64,000 nucleotides of DNA from Littorina saxatilis (GCF_037325665.1 NC_090251.1:34005523-34069522); one strand, 5' to 3'. Counted from the stretch's first letter, positions 35,812-55,570 are shown. The notes: generated by a model not told the origin, from the sequence alone. Program-made: numbers and translations.

Positions 35812-36490
35812 CCTAGAATGAAACTGAACGCAACGCAACGAAGCAAGACCGTATACTCGTAGCATCGTCACTCCACCGCCCGTGGCAAAGGCAGTGCACG
35901 TGGAATTGACAAGAAGAGCGGGGTATTCGTTGCGCCGAGAAGGATAGCACGCTTTACTGTACCTCTCTTCGTTTTAACTTTCTGAGCGTGTTTTTAATCC
36001 AAACATATCATATCTATATATTTTTGGAATCAGGAACCGACAAGGAATAAGATGAAAGTGTTTTTAAATTGATTTCGAAAAAAAAATTTTGATAATAATT
36101 TTTATATATTTAATTTTCAGAGCTTGTTTTTAATCCGAATATAACATATTTATATGTTTTTGGAATCAGCAAATGATGGAGAATAAGACAAACGTAAATT
36201 TGGATCGTTTTATAAATTTTTATTTTTTTTTACAATTTTCAGATTTTTAATGACTAAAGTCATCAATTAATTTTTAAGCCACCAAGCTGAAATGCAATAC
36301 CGAACCCCGGGCTTCGTCGAAGAGTACTTGACCAAAATTTCAACCAATTTGGTTGAAAAATGAGGGCGTGACAGTGCCGCCTCAACTTTCACGAAAAGCC
36401 GGATATGACGTCATCAAAGACATTTATCAAAAAAATGAAAAAAACGTTCGGGGATTTCATACCCAGGAACTCTCATGTCAAATTTCATAA
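35812..36490 (-). repeat. Family P repeat, copy 8 (truncated at both ends)
   Basis: Internal P sequence from AGAATGAAACTGAACGCAAC to AACTCTCATGTCAAATTTCA. The hairpin end and the CGCGACTTGTT end are missing. Confidence 0.85.
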
Positions 36491-38140
36491 AAAATGCGTC
36501 TGAAAACTATCTCCGACTCCGCTAAAATAGCAGCGGTTTTGCATTGAAACGAATGCCCACCTTCACACAACTATCAGTCTGACTCGAAACCAGAGTTTCT
36601 GCCGAGTGGCGTTGTACCATGCGCTTTTTGGAGACAGAAGTGGTGATCTCGTAGTGTTAGTGCTGCGTAGTATTTCAGCTATTCAGTGTCACGCAGTTTC
36701 CGACCCCGACTGACTAATCAGTAATCATTCGAAACTCCCCCATTAGCCACAGGCGCAAGAAGAAGTTTAGAATCCCTTCCTTTTCGTGTAAGCCATCTAG
36801 CTTGTAAATCATCGCAGATCTGTCCAGGCTTTTGCACAGAGTAGCATCCTTCTATTTTGGACACGTGCACAATCCTCAGCCTGCCTGCTTTCCGAGTGTG
36901 CTGTGTGGGATTTTATGTGACTCAGTGAATTAATGTCGCGACTGACAGCTATGAGTGTCAATCTGCACTGACTGAGAATGATTCTGAGCCTGCCCCTTTC
37001 TCTTCGACAAGAAAAAATTTGACAAAAAACTTGTATCCTGCATACGTGAGATTGTTGTGAGAGAACTTCAGTTTCAGCTGTTAATCATGTATGATAAAGG
37101 CTGCACTGATGAGGTCATGCGAATGAGGTCAATCCAGCCTCGGCCCTTCAACCCCGTCTCCATTTATTTATTACATCTTATTCACAGGATTGCTTCGATA
37201 GCCATTTTTAGGTCGAAAATAGCCGGTAATAAAACCGTTATTTGTAATAATTATGCTGACTGTTACCAAACGATAACAGACACTGATGTCTCGAAAATAA
37301 TATCAAAATTCACCTGCCGGCTCATGTTGATATCCATGTTCTCATTATCTAGCAGGTAGCATTAATAAATAACTCATATTATCCTACACACGTGAGACTG
37401 AAAGACCACCCATGTCAGTCAGTAATAACCAAACCGGGCCGTATCTTCACTTTTGCAAATTTCTCATCTCCGAATTATTATGAGTGTGCCTGTCGCCTCA
37501 GTGTGTGACCGCAGAACGCCCGTGCCAAAAAAAAAACAAAAATACACAAACCGAAAAACAATAATTCACTATCACACCAGTTCTTGCTGATATTGAGACA
37601 TTGCTTAGAATACTCTCGGCTATTCTGATCAGGGCATTGATCTTTTTTGGTAGACTGACGTCAGAGAAGTTCCTTTCCCATCCGTCCCCGCCCTATCTTC
37701 TCTGCTGGCACCCCCCTCCCCCTTCATTCCTGTCCCAACCTCTGCCACTCCCCCATCCCTCCTTTCCTCAACTCCCGCTGCCCCCCCCCCCCCCCCCCCC
37801 CCCACCCTTAGGTCAGTAGAAGCACCAGTTTTCACAAGGCGGAGTTGGGCTTTAAATGTCTTACTTATTCCACATTGTTGCAGAAAGGCCCGTGAAACTC
37901 TGCACTCACGTTTGAGGTATAAAGTCATTAATCTGATCACACAAGAAAACAAAAACAAGAGTCTCATCACACTACACAAACCAACCAACAGATAAGCAAT
38001 AAGACAGACAGGCAGGCAGGCAGGCAGACAAGTCAAATATAGAAGCAATTTTCATTTTTTACTGTAAATAAACGACGGCCCCGAAAAGCTGCGAAATGTA
38101 ATTGTTACTTCGACAATAGTATCTTTATGCTGGAAATGTC
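36491..38140. other. Intergenic stretch, nothing recognised
   Basis: No gene or repeat family was recognised apart from the poly-C run at 37784-37803. Short open frames are not supported. Confidence 0.35.
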
Positions 38141-38166
38141 AGGGTTTCGGTTTTGGCAATTGCGCC

Positions 38167-38570
38167 TCAACGTCTTAGATCTGGTGAGGCTTTTACGTGG
38201 GATAAGACCATCCCTTGGTCACATACCAAAAATGAACAGCCATGGTGCTCTCTGTGCACAGTGTTTTGTTTTTTTAAAGAACTAACTCCGTGCAAGGCAC
38301 TGATGACTTTTTCCGCGGAAATTAAATCGTCCAAAAATTCGGCCAAGTCACCACAACAAGCAGTCAGGGTGTTGATTGTTGGAGGGATGGCCTTATTCCA
38401 TGGCATAGCATCTGAACTGCAGTCACGTGTCGGAACTAAAAATTTGCCGCTGACTCGGCAATGGTTCTATTTTTCTGTTGACTTGAATCTTTATCAGCAT
38501 GGAATATGAGCAAATTTGTAATTCAGTCTAGTCTTACAGTCAGTGTTTATTTGTGACGAAACACACACAC

Positions 38571-38601
<31 letters not shown>

Positions 38602-39245
38602 CTGACACACTGGCACGGCACACACATAGTATGGAAAGCCGTTTGGCTCATAACCATTACACGCGTAATAAAACATAAATACACGTGTAATAAATAATTG
38701 ATACACGTGTAATAAATGATTAATGCACGTGTAATAATCATTTTTTACGCGTGTAATAAATAATTCATACACGTGTAAGAAATGATTAAATACGCGTGTA
38801 AGAAATATTTCATGCGCGTGTAAGAAATGATTAAATACGCGTGTAATAAATATTTCATGCGCGTGTAAGAAATGATTAAATACACGTGCAGGAAATAGTT
38901 TATACGCGTGTAAGAAATGATTAAATACACGTGTAGGAAATTATTTAAATACACGTGTATTTAATCATTACATACACCCGTAATAAACTTAAAACTTGAA
39001 TCGGAAAATATACGACATGCAAAGCAACAACTCTCGTCTATTCTACTTCCGGTTCGCGCGCACAACAACCGACTTCATCTGATAAAACAAGTAACTTACC
39101 TTTCCAATGCTGTGCGAGCCTGGGCAAAGGCGTTAAATTGTTCTCGCAAACCTTCTAAGGTGACATTGACGTTTGCCGCTTCCGCCATCTCTTGAGCTGT
39201 AAGCGTGCAAAGCGAGGCGATGAAGACGCATAGAGTGTTTTTCAT
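38167..39245 (-). CDS. Candidate two-exon secreted protein, unidentified
   Basis: On the - strand an ATG at 39245 opens MKNTLCVFIASLCTLTAQE, which looks like a signal peptide. It continues VTLEGLREQFNAFAQARTAL to a consensus donor (G/GTAAGT) after 39100. A second open stretch begins after CTGCAG at 38417-38422. With exon 38167-38416 the phases fit (146 nt + 250 nt), giving 131 residues that include PPTINTLTACCGDLAEFLDD and end SPDLRR. The family is not recognised. The helical stretch after the signal recalls the N-terminal linkers of mollusc secreted lectin-like proteins, but this is only a guess. The polypyrimidine tract before the acceptor is weak, and the second segment could be an unrelated remnant. 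The first exon lies inside the inverted array element and the intron crosses its left arm. Confidence 0.3.
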
Positions 39246-39861
39246 GTGGATTCCCAGTCCGAGTTTTTAAGTCGCTTAACCACGTGACTCCTGCATTTTT
39301 AACGCTTGTATGTCGGAAATATTTATTACACGCGTATTTATTCATTTCTTACGCGTGTATGAAAAATGTATTACACGTGTATTTAATCATGTCTTACACG
39401 TGTACGAAATGATTAAATACACGTGGAATAAAAATGTCATACACGTGTACGAAATGATTAAATACACGCGTAATAAATATTTCATGCGCGTGTAAGAAAT
39501 ATTTAATACACGCGTAAGAAATATTTCATGCGCGTGTAAGAAATAATTAATACACGCGTAATAATCATTTCATGCGCGTGTAAAAAATATTTAAATACAC
39601 GTGTAATAAATAATTACACGTGTATTTAAATATTTCTTACACGCGCATGAAATGTTAATTACACGTGTATTTAATCATTTCTTACACGAGTATGAAATAT
39701 TTATTACACGTGTATTTAATCATTATGCTATTCCATAGCATGAGAAAAAAGATAAATTACACGTGCAATAAGAAATAAATACACGTGTATTAGTCATTTA
39801 TTACGCGTGTATTTATGTTTTATTACACGCGTAATGGTTATGAGCCAAACGGCTTTCCATA
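38630..39861. mobile_element. Inverted-repeat element built of CACGTG/ACGCGT arrays
   Basis: The ends are inverted copies of TATGGAAAGCCGTTTGGCTC and match for about 60 bp. Inside each end is an array of about 22-bp units of the form ACACGTGTAATAAATAATTG (left about 15 units to 38990, right about 24 units from 39320). The core varies between ACACGTGTA, ACGCGTGTA and ACACGCGTA. A unique 0.3 kb core (39000-39310) carries the candidate signal-peptide exon. The flanks read CACACATAG and CACACACAG, a possible 9-bp duplication with one mismatch, but inside CA-rich DNA so weak. The structure suggests a foldback or MULE-type element. Confidence 0.7.
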
Positions 39862-39922
39862 CACACACAGTTGTGACACGCGCCGCGCACGCCAGCATAC
39901 ATTTTTTTTTTCGTTTGTTTTT

Positions 39923-41179
39923 ACATTTAGTCCAGTTTTGACTAAATGTTTTAACGGAGAGGGGGGAATCGAGACGAGGGTCGTGGTGTATGTGTGTCAG
40001 TGTGTGTGTGCGTGTGTGTGAGTGATTCAGAGCACGGTAAACTACGACGCCGGGGCGCAGTGGCGTGGTGGTAAGACGTCGGCCTCCTAATCGGGAGGTC
40101 GTGAGTTCGAATCCCGGTCGCTGCCGCCTGGTGGATTAAGAGTGGAGATTTTTCCGATCTCCCAGGTCAACTTATGTACAGATCTGCCAGTGTCTTAACC
40201 CCCTTCGTGTGTACACGCAAGCACGACAAGACCAAGTGCGCACGGAAAAGATCCTGTAATCAGTCCATGTCAGAGTTCGGTGGGTTATAGAAACACGAAA
40301 ATACCCCGCAGCATGCCTCCCCCGAAATCGGCGTATGGCTGCCTGAATGGCGGGGTAAAAACGGTCATACACGTAAAAATCCACTCGTGCTGAAAACATG
40401 AGTGAACGTGGGAGTCTAAGCCCATGAACGAAGAAGAAGAAGAGAGTAAACTACTGGACCGATCTATATGAAATTTTACATGAGAGTTCCTGGGTATGAT
40501 ATCCCCAGACGTTTTTTTCCTTTTTTTTAAATAAATGTCTTTGATGACGTCATATCCGGCTTTTCGTCAAAGTTGAGGCGGCACTGTCACGCTCGCATTT
40601 TTCAACGGCAAATTGGTTGAAACTTTGGTCAAGTAATCTTCGACGAAGCCCGGACTTTGGTATTGCATTTCAGCTTGGAAGCTTAAAAATTAATTAATGA
40701 GTTTCCTCATTAAAGTTGTCATTAAAATCGATTTTTCGCAAACAGATTTAAAATTGATTGCATCGTATTCTTCATCACATTCTGAATCTAAAAATATATA
40801 CATTTGTCATGTTTACTCTTAAAATGTGATCATAATCAGTAACGAAAATAGAATAATTAGTCTTACGATTAAAATGTAAGACTGAATCGATCCAAAAATC
40901 ATGTCATCTTATTCGTGATCATTTCCTAATTCCAAAAACATAACAAGCTCAGAAAGTTAACAAGAATACAGAAAAGCGCGCTTTCCTGCTTAATTAGCAC
41001 AACTTACGCTACCGCGCTACCGCGATATCACTACGTTTTGCACGTGGAAGGTGAGCGATTTCCTTCACGCGGGCCGGATTGACGAAACTGTCTTGGTGAA
41101 AAAATACAGTGCGTTCAGTTTCATCCCGTGAGTTCGACAGCTTGACTAAATGTAGTAATTTCGCCTTACGCGACTTGTT
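39923..41179 (+). repeat. Family P repeat, copy 9, interrupted by SINE C
   Basis: Hairpin ACATTTAGTC..TTGACTAAATG at the left and CGCCTTACGCGACTTGTT at the right. SINE C is inserted at 40046-40445. The right half is diverged. Confidence 0.85.
40046..40445 (+). mobile_element. SINE C (tRNA-headed), full length, inside P copy 9
   Basis: Flanked by GTAAACTAC at 40037-40045 and 40446-40454. The head has an A box GTGGCGTGGTGGTAAGACGT and B box GAGTTCGAATCCCGG. The body has TTTTTCCGATCTCCCAGGTC and CGGGGTAAAAACGGTCATAC, and the end is (GAA)n. It is not a tRNA gene; no acceptor-stem partner follows at tRNA length. Confidence 0.92.
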
Positions 41180-41709
41180 TTATGTTATTTTGAGATTTCA
41201 AAAAATATATTTGATTGCTCCGACGACAAACACGACGTCTATCATTCCATTCCACCCTCCCAACACAGTCACCCCCGCCTACCCCAGACCCCCACCCAGT
41301 TTCCTCCCACCTACACCCTTGACCGCACAGTCCGGGACGCCCCCCCCCCCCCCCCCCTACCTCTCACGTGGAAGCTAAGCTATGAGCGTCAGTCATAAGC
41401 CACGTGAAGTAACTGGTGGCTTACATCAAAGAAATAGCTTCGAGAATATTCTGCCGAAGTCGAGCGATTTTATCCGCAGCAATTTTGTCCAGAAAACTAA
41501 CGCGGAGAAGAACATGCTGAACGTTCTGGCACCGTGACCGGCCGGCATTTCGACCATGACCTTAGAACGACACATCAACATACCGATTTCTGATTGGTTA
41601 GATTTTTCTCGCGCGACCCGGCCATTTTCACACGAGCAGACGATCTTTCGCGTCAAATCCATTGTGCGTAAAATACCTATAAAAAAATTTGTTATAACGA
41701 ATCGGAAGT

Positions 41710-41850
41710 TATAAAAGGTCCAGCACATTCAGAGGAAATTCAGATTCATCGGAACCACATTAATTGGTAATACCTGCGAACACACACACAGAGTCAAAAC
41801 TCGACGCCAGCGTCTGCTGACACTTGCTTCACTGCTGCATCTTATAACAG
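41710..41850 (+). promoter_or_regulatory. ISYNA1 core promoter and inferred 5' UTR exon
   Basis: TATAAAAG at 41710-41717 is followed 32 nt later by an initiator-like TTCAGATT (A at 41742). The next possible donor is ACAG/GTGAGA at 41850/41851. A non-coding exon 41742-41850 spliced to 43964 would explain the acceptor CTTTTCAG just before the ISYNA1 start codon. It is inferred from spacing and motifs only. Confidence 0.5.
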
Positions 41851-42683
41851 GTGAGAGATATGCGGATGTTCTTGTCTGCTTTCCTGCCTAACCTATTTTG
41901 ACGCGGCATCTTTGAAGTTATTGTGATAAGGCTGCTATCTTTCGGTATCGTATGTAATTCGTCCCGTTTTGCGGGCTACCGGCTTTATCCTTTCATGACC
42001 AGCCGTTTTCTGTGACCTTCCCACGAATGCGTTTCAATTATTGTCAGATGGTATTGCAAAAACAAGTGTTAAGGGTATGGTAAGTTTCTTTGGGGACAAG
42101 TACGGGCTATGTCGACGTAAAAATAATGAAATGCGACGGGCTGTTGCCGGTGTCTTGTTGATTTTTCCGCCATGCGTACGTGTAACATTCAACCGGATAT
42201 GAAGATACTCTACTTCCTTTCGTCACAGTATGCGCATCACACCACATGATAGTCGTCTGCTACAAAAGTCAAAGTCAGATGTGACCACTGTGATGTGACG
42301 TGGAGGGCAACACGTGTGTGTCTGATGAAATGTCTAAATTGATCAATGATTTGTTGAAGCAGAATGAATGTCTCTTGTCTGGTAGCAGATTCATCACCAT
42401 GCTGATGTTGGCTACCTATCACTAAGAAGAAGAAGAAGATGCAGAATGTAGGTCTCTGTTGAGTGCGTGAGAATCTTTCATTCATGGGTTGTCGGAGGAC
42501 CTCGCTAGCTCCGCCCCCTTTGAGGTTTCATGCAGAATAAAGTGAAGTAGCCGATTTAGCCTTTAGACTGATCTGTGGGTGGAACACTTTTATAAATGTA
42601 TCGAACACAAGCCTTGCTTTATATTAAATGAATGGGAGTGGCAGACAGAACTTAGAGAGAATTCAAGGAATCAAAATAAAAAA

Positions 42684-43052
42684 GACCCCCGCGGGTTAGG
42701 GGGAAGAATTTACCCGATGTTCCCCATCATGTCGTAAGAGGCGACTAACGGATTTTGTTTCTCATTTTACCCTTGTTAAGTGTTTCTTGTAAAGAATATA
42801 GTCAATTTTTGTAAAAGATTTTAGTCAAGCAGTAGGCCTATGTAAGAAATGTTAAGTCCTTTGTACTGGAAACTTGCATTCTCCCAGTAAGGTAATACAT
42901 TGTACTACGTTGCAAGCCCCTGGAGCAAATTTTTGATTAGTGCTTTTGTGAACAAGAAACAATTGACAAGTGGCTCTATCCCATCTTTCCCCGTCGCGAT
43001 ATAACCCTTCGTGGTTGAAAACGACGTTAAACACCAAATAAAGAAAGAAAGA
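42684..43052 (+). mobile_element. SINE D, copy 1, in ISYNA1 intron 1
   Basis: Starts CCCCCGCGGGTTAGGGGGAA and ends AACGACGTTAAACACCAAAT with AAAGAAAGA. It is flanked by AAAATAAAAAA on both sides. It has no tRNA-like head; the 3' half is related to SINE E. Confidence 0.9.
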
Positions 43053-43503
43053 AAATAAAAAAACCAAATTGAAATTCCTTTTAGGCAGACAGATAGCACA
43101 TGAAGAAATAGAATGGTTTGAATCATACATATGATAGAGCAGAAACATGACCCATACACTCAGAGGCTTTGGTTCAGTCCAACAATAATGTTATTTCTAT
43201 CCATTGCTGTAGTTTGTCTATATATGATACCACTACCAGATATGATTGCTTGAAATTACAATTGACTGTCATCATGTCACTGAAAAAGTCAACTGAAGTG
43301 TCTTAACTGTCCAGTAGCAAGAAGTGGGTATTACACAGGTGTCTTTAAAAAAAATGTGTGTGTTTTTTGTTTTGTTTTTGTTTTTTTAGAATAAAAACAT
43401 TCCAGCATGTCAATTGGGGCGATTGCAATTATTTTCAGAGCTTTAGATTTTATTTTGTGCAAGAGATAGAGTATGTGTGACAGTCTTTACACTGGGTGAG
43501 GAC

Positions 43504-43890
43504 TGGGTGGCCGAGTGGTAACGCACTTGCGCTCGGAAGCGAGAGGTTGCGAGTTCGACCCTGGGTCAGGGCGTTAGCAATTTTCTCCCCCCTTTCCTAA
43601 CCTAGGTGGTGGGTTGTATAGGCATAGACAAAAATTTCCACCAAAATACCCGTGTGACTTCGAATAATAGGCCGTGAAAAGTAGGATATGCGCCGAAATG
43701 GCTGCGATCTGCTGGCCGATGTGAATGCGTGATGTATTGTGTAAAAAGAATTCCATCTCACACAGCATAAATAAATCCCTGCGCCTTGAATATGTGCGCG
43801 ATATAAATTGCATAAAATAAAAATAAAAAAATAAATCCCTGCGCTTAGAACTGTACCCACGGAATACGCGCGATATAAGCCTCATATTGA
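43504..43890 (+). mobile_element. SINE B, copy 2 (internally deleted), ISYNA1 intron 1
   Basis: The head GGGTGGCCGAGTGGTAACGC and B box GAGTTCGACCC match SINE B at 6375. About 110 bp after GGTGGTGGGTT are absent. The tail reads TGAATATGTGCGCGATATAA and AAGCCTCATATTGATTGATT. Confidence 0.85.
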
Positions 43891-43996
43891 TTGATTGATA
43901 CACTGATTGGTAAAATCATATACCTGCAGGTCTTCATTTTTCTTGTATTTCTTCTCTTTTCAGAATTGTGACGTATACAAGCTACAAGACGACAAA

Positions 43997-50303
<6,307 letters not shown>

Positions 50304-50435
50304 ACATTGTGGTTGTTAGTGTGCAAGTTACCAGATATCCTCAGTCTAGCTGTTGAACATGTGATTTTGCTAGACATACTCAGTGACTTATATTCAAGAG
50401 TTTACACCCAATTTCGGTCCTTTCTGCCGCCCATT

Positions 50436-50797
50436 ACCCCCCGCGGGTTAGGGGGAAGAATTTACCCGATGCTCCCCAGCATGTCGTAAGAGGCGACTAA
50501 CGGATTCTGTTCTCCTTTTACCCTTGTTAAGTATTTCTTGTATAGAATATAGTCAATGTTTGTAAAGATTTTAGTCAAGCAGTATGTAAGAAATGTTAAG
50601 TCCTTTGTACTGGAAACTTGCATTCTCCTATTAAGGTAATACATTGTACTACGTTGCAAGCACCTGGAGCAATTTTTTGATTAGTGCTTTTGTGAACAAG
50701 AAACAATTGACAAGTGGCTCTATTCCCTCTCCCCCCTTTCCCCGTCGCGATATAACCTTCGTGGTTGAAAACGACGTAAAACACCAAATAAAGAAAG
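50436..50797 (+). mobile_element. SINE D, copy 4, in ISYNA1 3' flank
   Basis: Flanked by TCTGCCGCCCATT (50423-50435 and 50798-50810). It lies 130 bp after the ISYNA1 stop in sense orientation. Its tail AATAAA (50787-50792) is the first such hexamer I see after the stop and could serve as the polyadenylation signal. Confidence 0.93.
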
Positions 50798-50919
50798 TCT
50801 GCCGCCCATTTGTCAAGTGACAAATGTGCATTTATTGAAAGTCTATATTTCTGGGAACATTTACATTTTACGATAATTTGTATGCCCTCTTTTGGGCATG
50901 AAAGAGATCTGTCCTTTTT

Positions 50920-51873
<954 letters not shown>

Positions 51874-51879
51874 TGCTTT

Positions 51880-52775
51880 GATATTAAACTGTTAGTGTTA
51901 ATGATTATGATTTTTACAGTGAATATTTTTTAATTCATATATTTATTTATTTATTGTGTTCTTGAATTTATGAAGGTATATTCATCCAAATTCGCCTGGT
52001 AACATTTTTGCTGTGAAGCATATGTGATGAATGTCCTCACAGAGCTGACTGGACTTGGAAAAGTTTGTTTCTCAGATGGTCTGATATCTAGCTTCTTCGA
52101 AATATTAGTACAAGTTGTATGAACAGTCTGCCTGTTTGCTTCACTTCTTCACTGCAAGTTTCTGGAGAAATAGGATAGTTAAATCTGCTGCTTCAAACGG
52201 TGCTAGTCAGTGAATGAACTAATGAATGTTATCATTTATTTATTGTGAATTAGCATCCATGAATCTCATTAGTAGTATATTTGATATGCTTATCAATAGA
52301 GCAAAACAACAAAACTGTCCATGATCTTTTCAGTATTAACCTCAGGACTTCCAGATGCTGTTTTACATTAGTGCTGTCATTAGGATCAATGACTTCTTTT
52401 TCACTCCTTTATTATTTATATTAGTGAGCTCAGTTCTGTGTAACATACAAACTGTCATATTTTGTTAGCATCTGTGTATGCTAGTTTTGAGATTGTCCCA
52501 TGTTGGTTTTACAGTGATTTATAAAACGAAAATTTACCTGACTCGCTTTACACCTGAAAGATCTGTGTGCATCGTTAAAGATCTTAAAACTGTTCACCTC
52601 AATCTAAGGTGATCTTCATTCCAATCCAATACGTATCTTACCTTGAAAGAATACATGTAGTTCTTCTCTCTTTTGTTTTTTCTCTATGCTTTTTTTTCAC
52701 CCCTGTCCCGTTTTTGTTGTGAATTTTTGTAAGTGTTGATCTGGAACCTGTAGATTTGATCTGAACTGAAATATG
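51880..52775. other. Intergenic AT-rich stretch, nothing recognised
   Basis: No open frame of note and no recognised family. Confidence 0.35.
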
Positions 52776-52779
52776 TTCA

Positions 52780-53976
52780 TCGTAAGAGGCGACTAACGGA
52801 TTCTGTTTCTCCTTTTACCCTTGTTAAGTGTTTCTTGTATAGAATATAGTCAATGTTTGTAAAGATTTTAGTCCAGCAGTATGTAAGAAATGTTAAGTCC
52901 TTTGTACTGGAAACTTGCATTCTCCCAGTAAGGTCATATATTGTACTACGTTGCAAGCCCCTGGAGCAATTTTTGAGTCACTTGAGAAAAAGTGACTCTA
53001 TGTAATCGGTCAGTGTTAGTCTGTCCGGCCGGCCGGCCGGCCGGCCAGCCGGCCGGCCGGCCGTCCGTAGACACCACCTTAACGTTGGACTTTTCTCGGA
53101 AACTATCAAAGCGATCCGGCTCATATTTTGTTTAGTCGTGACCTCCAATGACCTCTACACTTTAACGATGGTTTCGTTGACCTTTGACCTTTTTCAAGGT
53201 CACAGGTCAGCGTCAAAGGAAAAATTAGACATTTTATATCTTTGACAAAGTTCATCGGATGTGATTGAAACTTTGTAGGATTATTCTTTTCATCAAAGTA
53301 TTTACATCTGTAGCCTTTTACGAACGTTATCAGAAAAACAAGGGAGATAACTAGCCTTTTCTGTTCGGCAACACACAACTTAACGTTGGGCTTTTCTCGG
53401 AAACTATGAAAGTGACCGGGCTCAAATTTTATGTGAACGTGACTCCCAGTGACCTCTACACTTTGACGTCTGCTTTGGTGACCTTTGACCTTTTTCAAGG
53501 TCACAGGTATGTCTTGAAGGAAAAAAATTGAAATATCATATCTCTGAAACTATTCATCGGATTTGATTCAAACTTTATAGGATTATTCTTTACATCAAAT
53601 TATTTACATCTGTATTGTGTTGTGAATAGCAATTTCTTCCTGTCCATCTGATGCCTCATATAATATTCAGAACTGCGAAAGTGACTCGATCGAGCGTTTG
53701 CTCTTCTTGTTTGATTAGTGCTTTTGTGAACAAGAAACAATTAACAAGTGGCTCTATCCCATCTCCTCCCCTTTCTCCGTCGCGATATAACCTTCGTGGT
53801 TGAAAACGACGTTAAACACCAAATAAAGAAAGAAAGAAAGCAATTTTTTTATTAGTGCTTTTGTGAACAAGAAACAATTAACAAGTGGCTCTATCCCATC
53901 TCCCCCCCTTTCTCCGTCGCGATATAACCTTCGTGGTTGAAAACGACGTTAAACACCAAATAAAGAAAGAAAGAAA
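52780..53976 (+). mobile_element. SINE D, copy 5, split by repeat Q, with duplicated tail
   Basis: 5'-truncated SINE D (from GTAAGAGGCGACTAACGG) to 52974, then repeat Q, then the rest of SINE D (53712-53838) and a second, near-identical tail (about 53843-53976). The flanks AAATATGTTCA and AAATGTGTTCA suggest a duplication with one mismatch spanning the whole composite. Confidence 0.8.
52975..53711 (+). repeat. Repeat Q, copy 2, inside SINE D
   Basis: The hairpin GAGTCAC...GTGACTC comes first, then a longer CCGG array than in copy 1, and the end is TTGCTCTTCTTGTT. It sits in the T-run of SINE D. Confidence 0.85.
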
Positions 53977-53979
53977 TGT

Positions 53980-55498
53980 GTTCAAACGGTTAGCCTCGGA
54001 CGTTGGTGCTTGAAGATAGACGCTCTCTGATCATAGTATTTACTGACGCAGAGTATTAGTTAAGATGATAATAAAAAGACATAGATGTTGAAAAGTATTT
54101 GCACCAGACTTCGTGATTACTGCAACCTGGAGAAAAGTAAGGTACACCCCCCCCCCCCCCCCCCCTTTTCCCCCTTTGCTTTTTTGCCCTCTGTATGATT
54201 TCTATTTGTTTCAGCACTTTCACTTTTTATTTGGTTTACCTTTTTGTTGTTGTCTTTCATATGTTTCTACCTGTGTTTAGCTGTGGTGTGCAAATAATTA
54301 TGTCACTAATGTTTGCCAAAGTTTGATGTGGAGTCCTTTCAAATCGCACATATCTAGTTTCTTCAGAACAGTTTTAACTGAGCATCATGTTTGGGGAGGG
54401 ATTTTAAGGGGAGGTCTTTTGTTTTTATTTCATGGCAGCAAATATTTTTCTCTCCTGAGCATGCGAGGACTTTCTATCAAGGCAAATATGACATTAAAGG
54501 TCCTTGTCTACATTTTTATACCGAAATCGCCATTTGACCATTAAAATGCAGAGTCTATTATCTACAAATATCAACAATACACCCCCTTTCGATCAGGAAA
54601 GATGAAGCCAGTGTAGCCGTTTGAAAATTCATTGTAGTATTCCAGCGTAGTACTCAAAGTAGGATATCCTTATTTGGAAAATGCCAAGCGCAAAACTCCT
54701 CTCAAATCTCGTGCGTTTTAAAAAAAAGCGTGGACAGCGCTCCAGTGTCAAACTGTTGCTGCACTTGTTTGGGCGTGGCTATAAGCATAGTGACATGAAT
54801 TTGATTGGTCAGTATTTTTAGGCAAAGCACATATTCTCGGCAAACAGAAAACAAAATATTGGAAGCGTGAGTCACGCTACCCAAAAATAAAATCTTTTTT
54901 TACATATTTTTTTTTTCTATAACTTTTTTCCCCATGGTTCATTCATCATCTGACATAACTTTTTAGCGAAATATAACCATAAGATTATTGAAAAAAAAGC
55001 AAAAATGTAGACGACCACCTTTAAAAGACCACAACAAAACAACAAAAGTGAAAACAAGTTTTGAAAAAAAACCATTGCATGGAATTTCATGTCCTAATAA
55101 AATAAGAAAAAGAAAAAAAAACACAAAAGGAAAAGAGGGACAAGTGACAAAAATAAACAAACAGACAAACTAACCCATAGAGGTAAACTTTATTGAATTT
55201 TAATGAATGACTATACAAAGTACAGTAATAATGGTTCTTCAATCAATTTTTTTTTTTATTAAAAATTTTAACATACTCGTCATGCAAATGAGAAAATGAA
55301 GACTTCACTTGGGTGTTGCTTGTTCAGTGTCCAAAGATGGTGAGATTAATGCTGGTTTATTTTTTCAAAATAAAACGGTTCAAAATGGAAAATTGCCTAC
55401 GCTTGTGAAAACACTGTGTGCGACAGTGGATGTGTGATTGTGTCAAAAAAATGCACTTTTACAGAAAAATGGAGAGCATGTGCCATCATGAACAAATA

Positions 55499-55500
<2 letters not shown>
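53980..55500. other. Intergenic stretch, nothing recognised
   Basis: AT-rich, with a poly-C run near 54148-54168. No family or gene was recognised. Confidence 0.35.

Positions 55501-55570
<70 letters not shown>
55501..55570. repeat. CT array
   Basis: (TC)n run of about 70 bp; comparable arrays are at 11338-11404 and 57534-57588. Confidence 0.95.

Noticed and set aside
38640-39845. CRISPR-like array of regular palindromic units
   Set aside because: The units are contiguous AT-rich repeats without unique spacers, in inverted orientation within a eukaryotic genome.
40050-40125. tRNA gene at the SINE C head
   Set aside because: It has the same SINE C body as 57904-58293 and clear target duplications.
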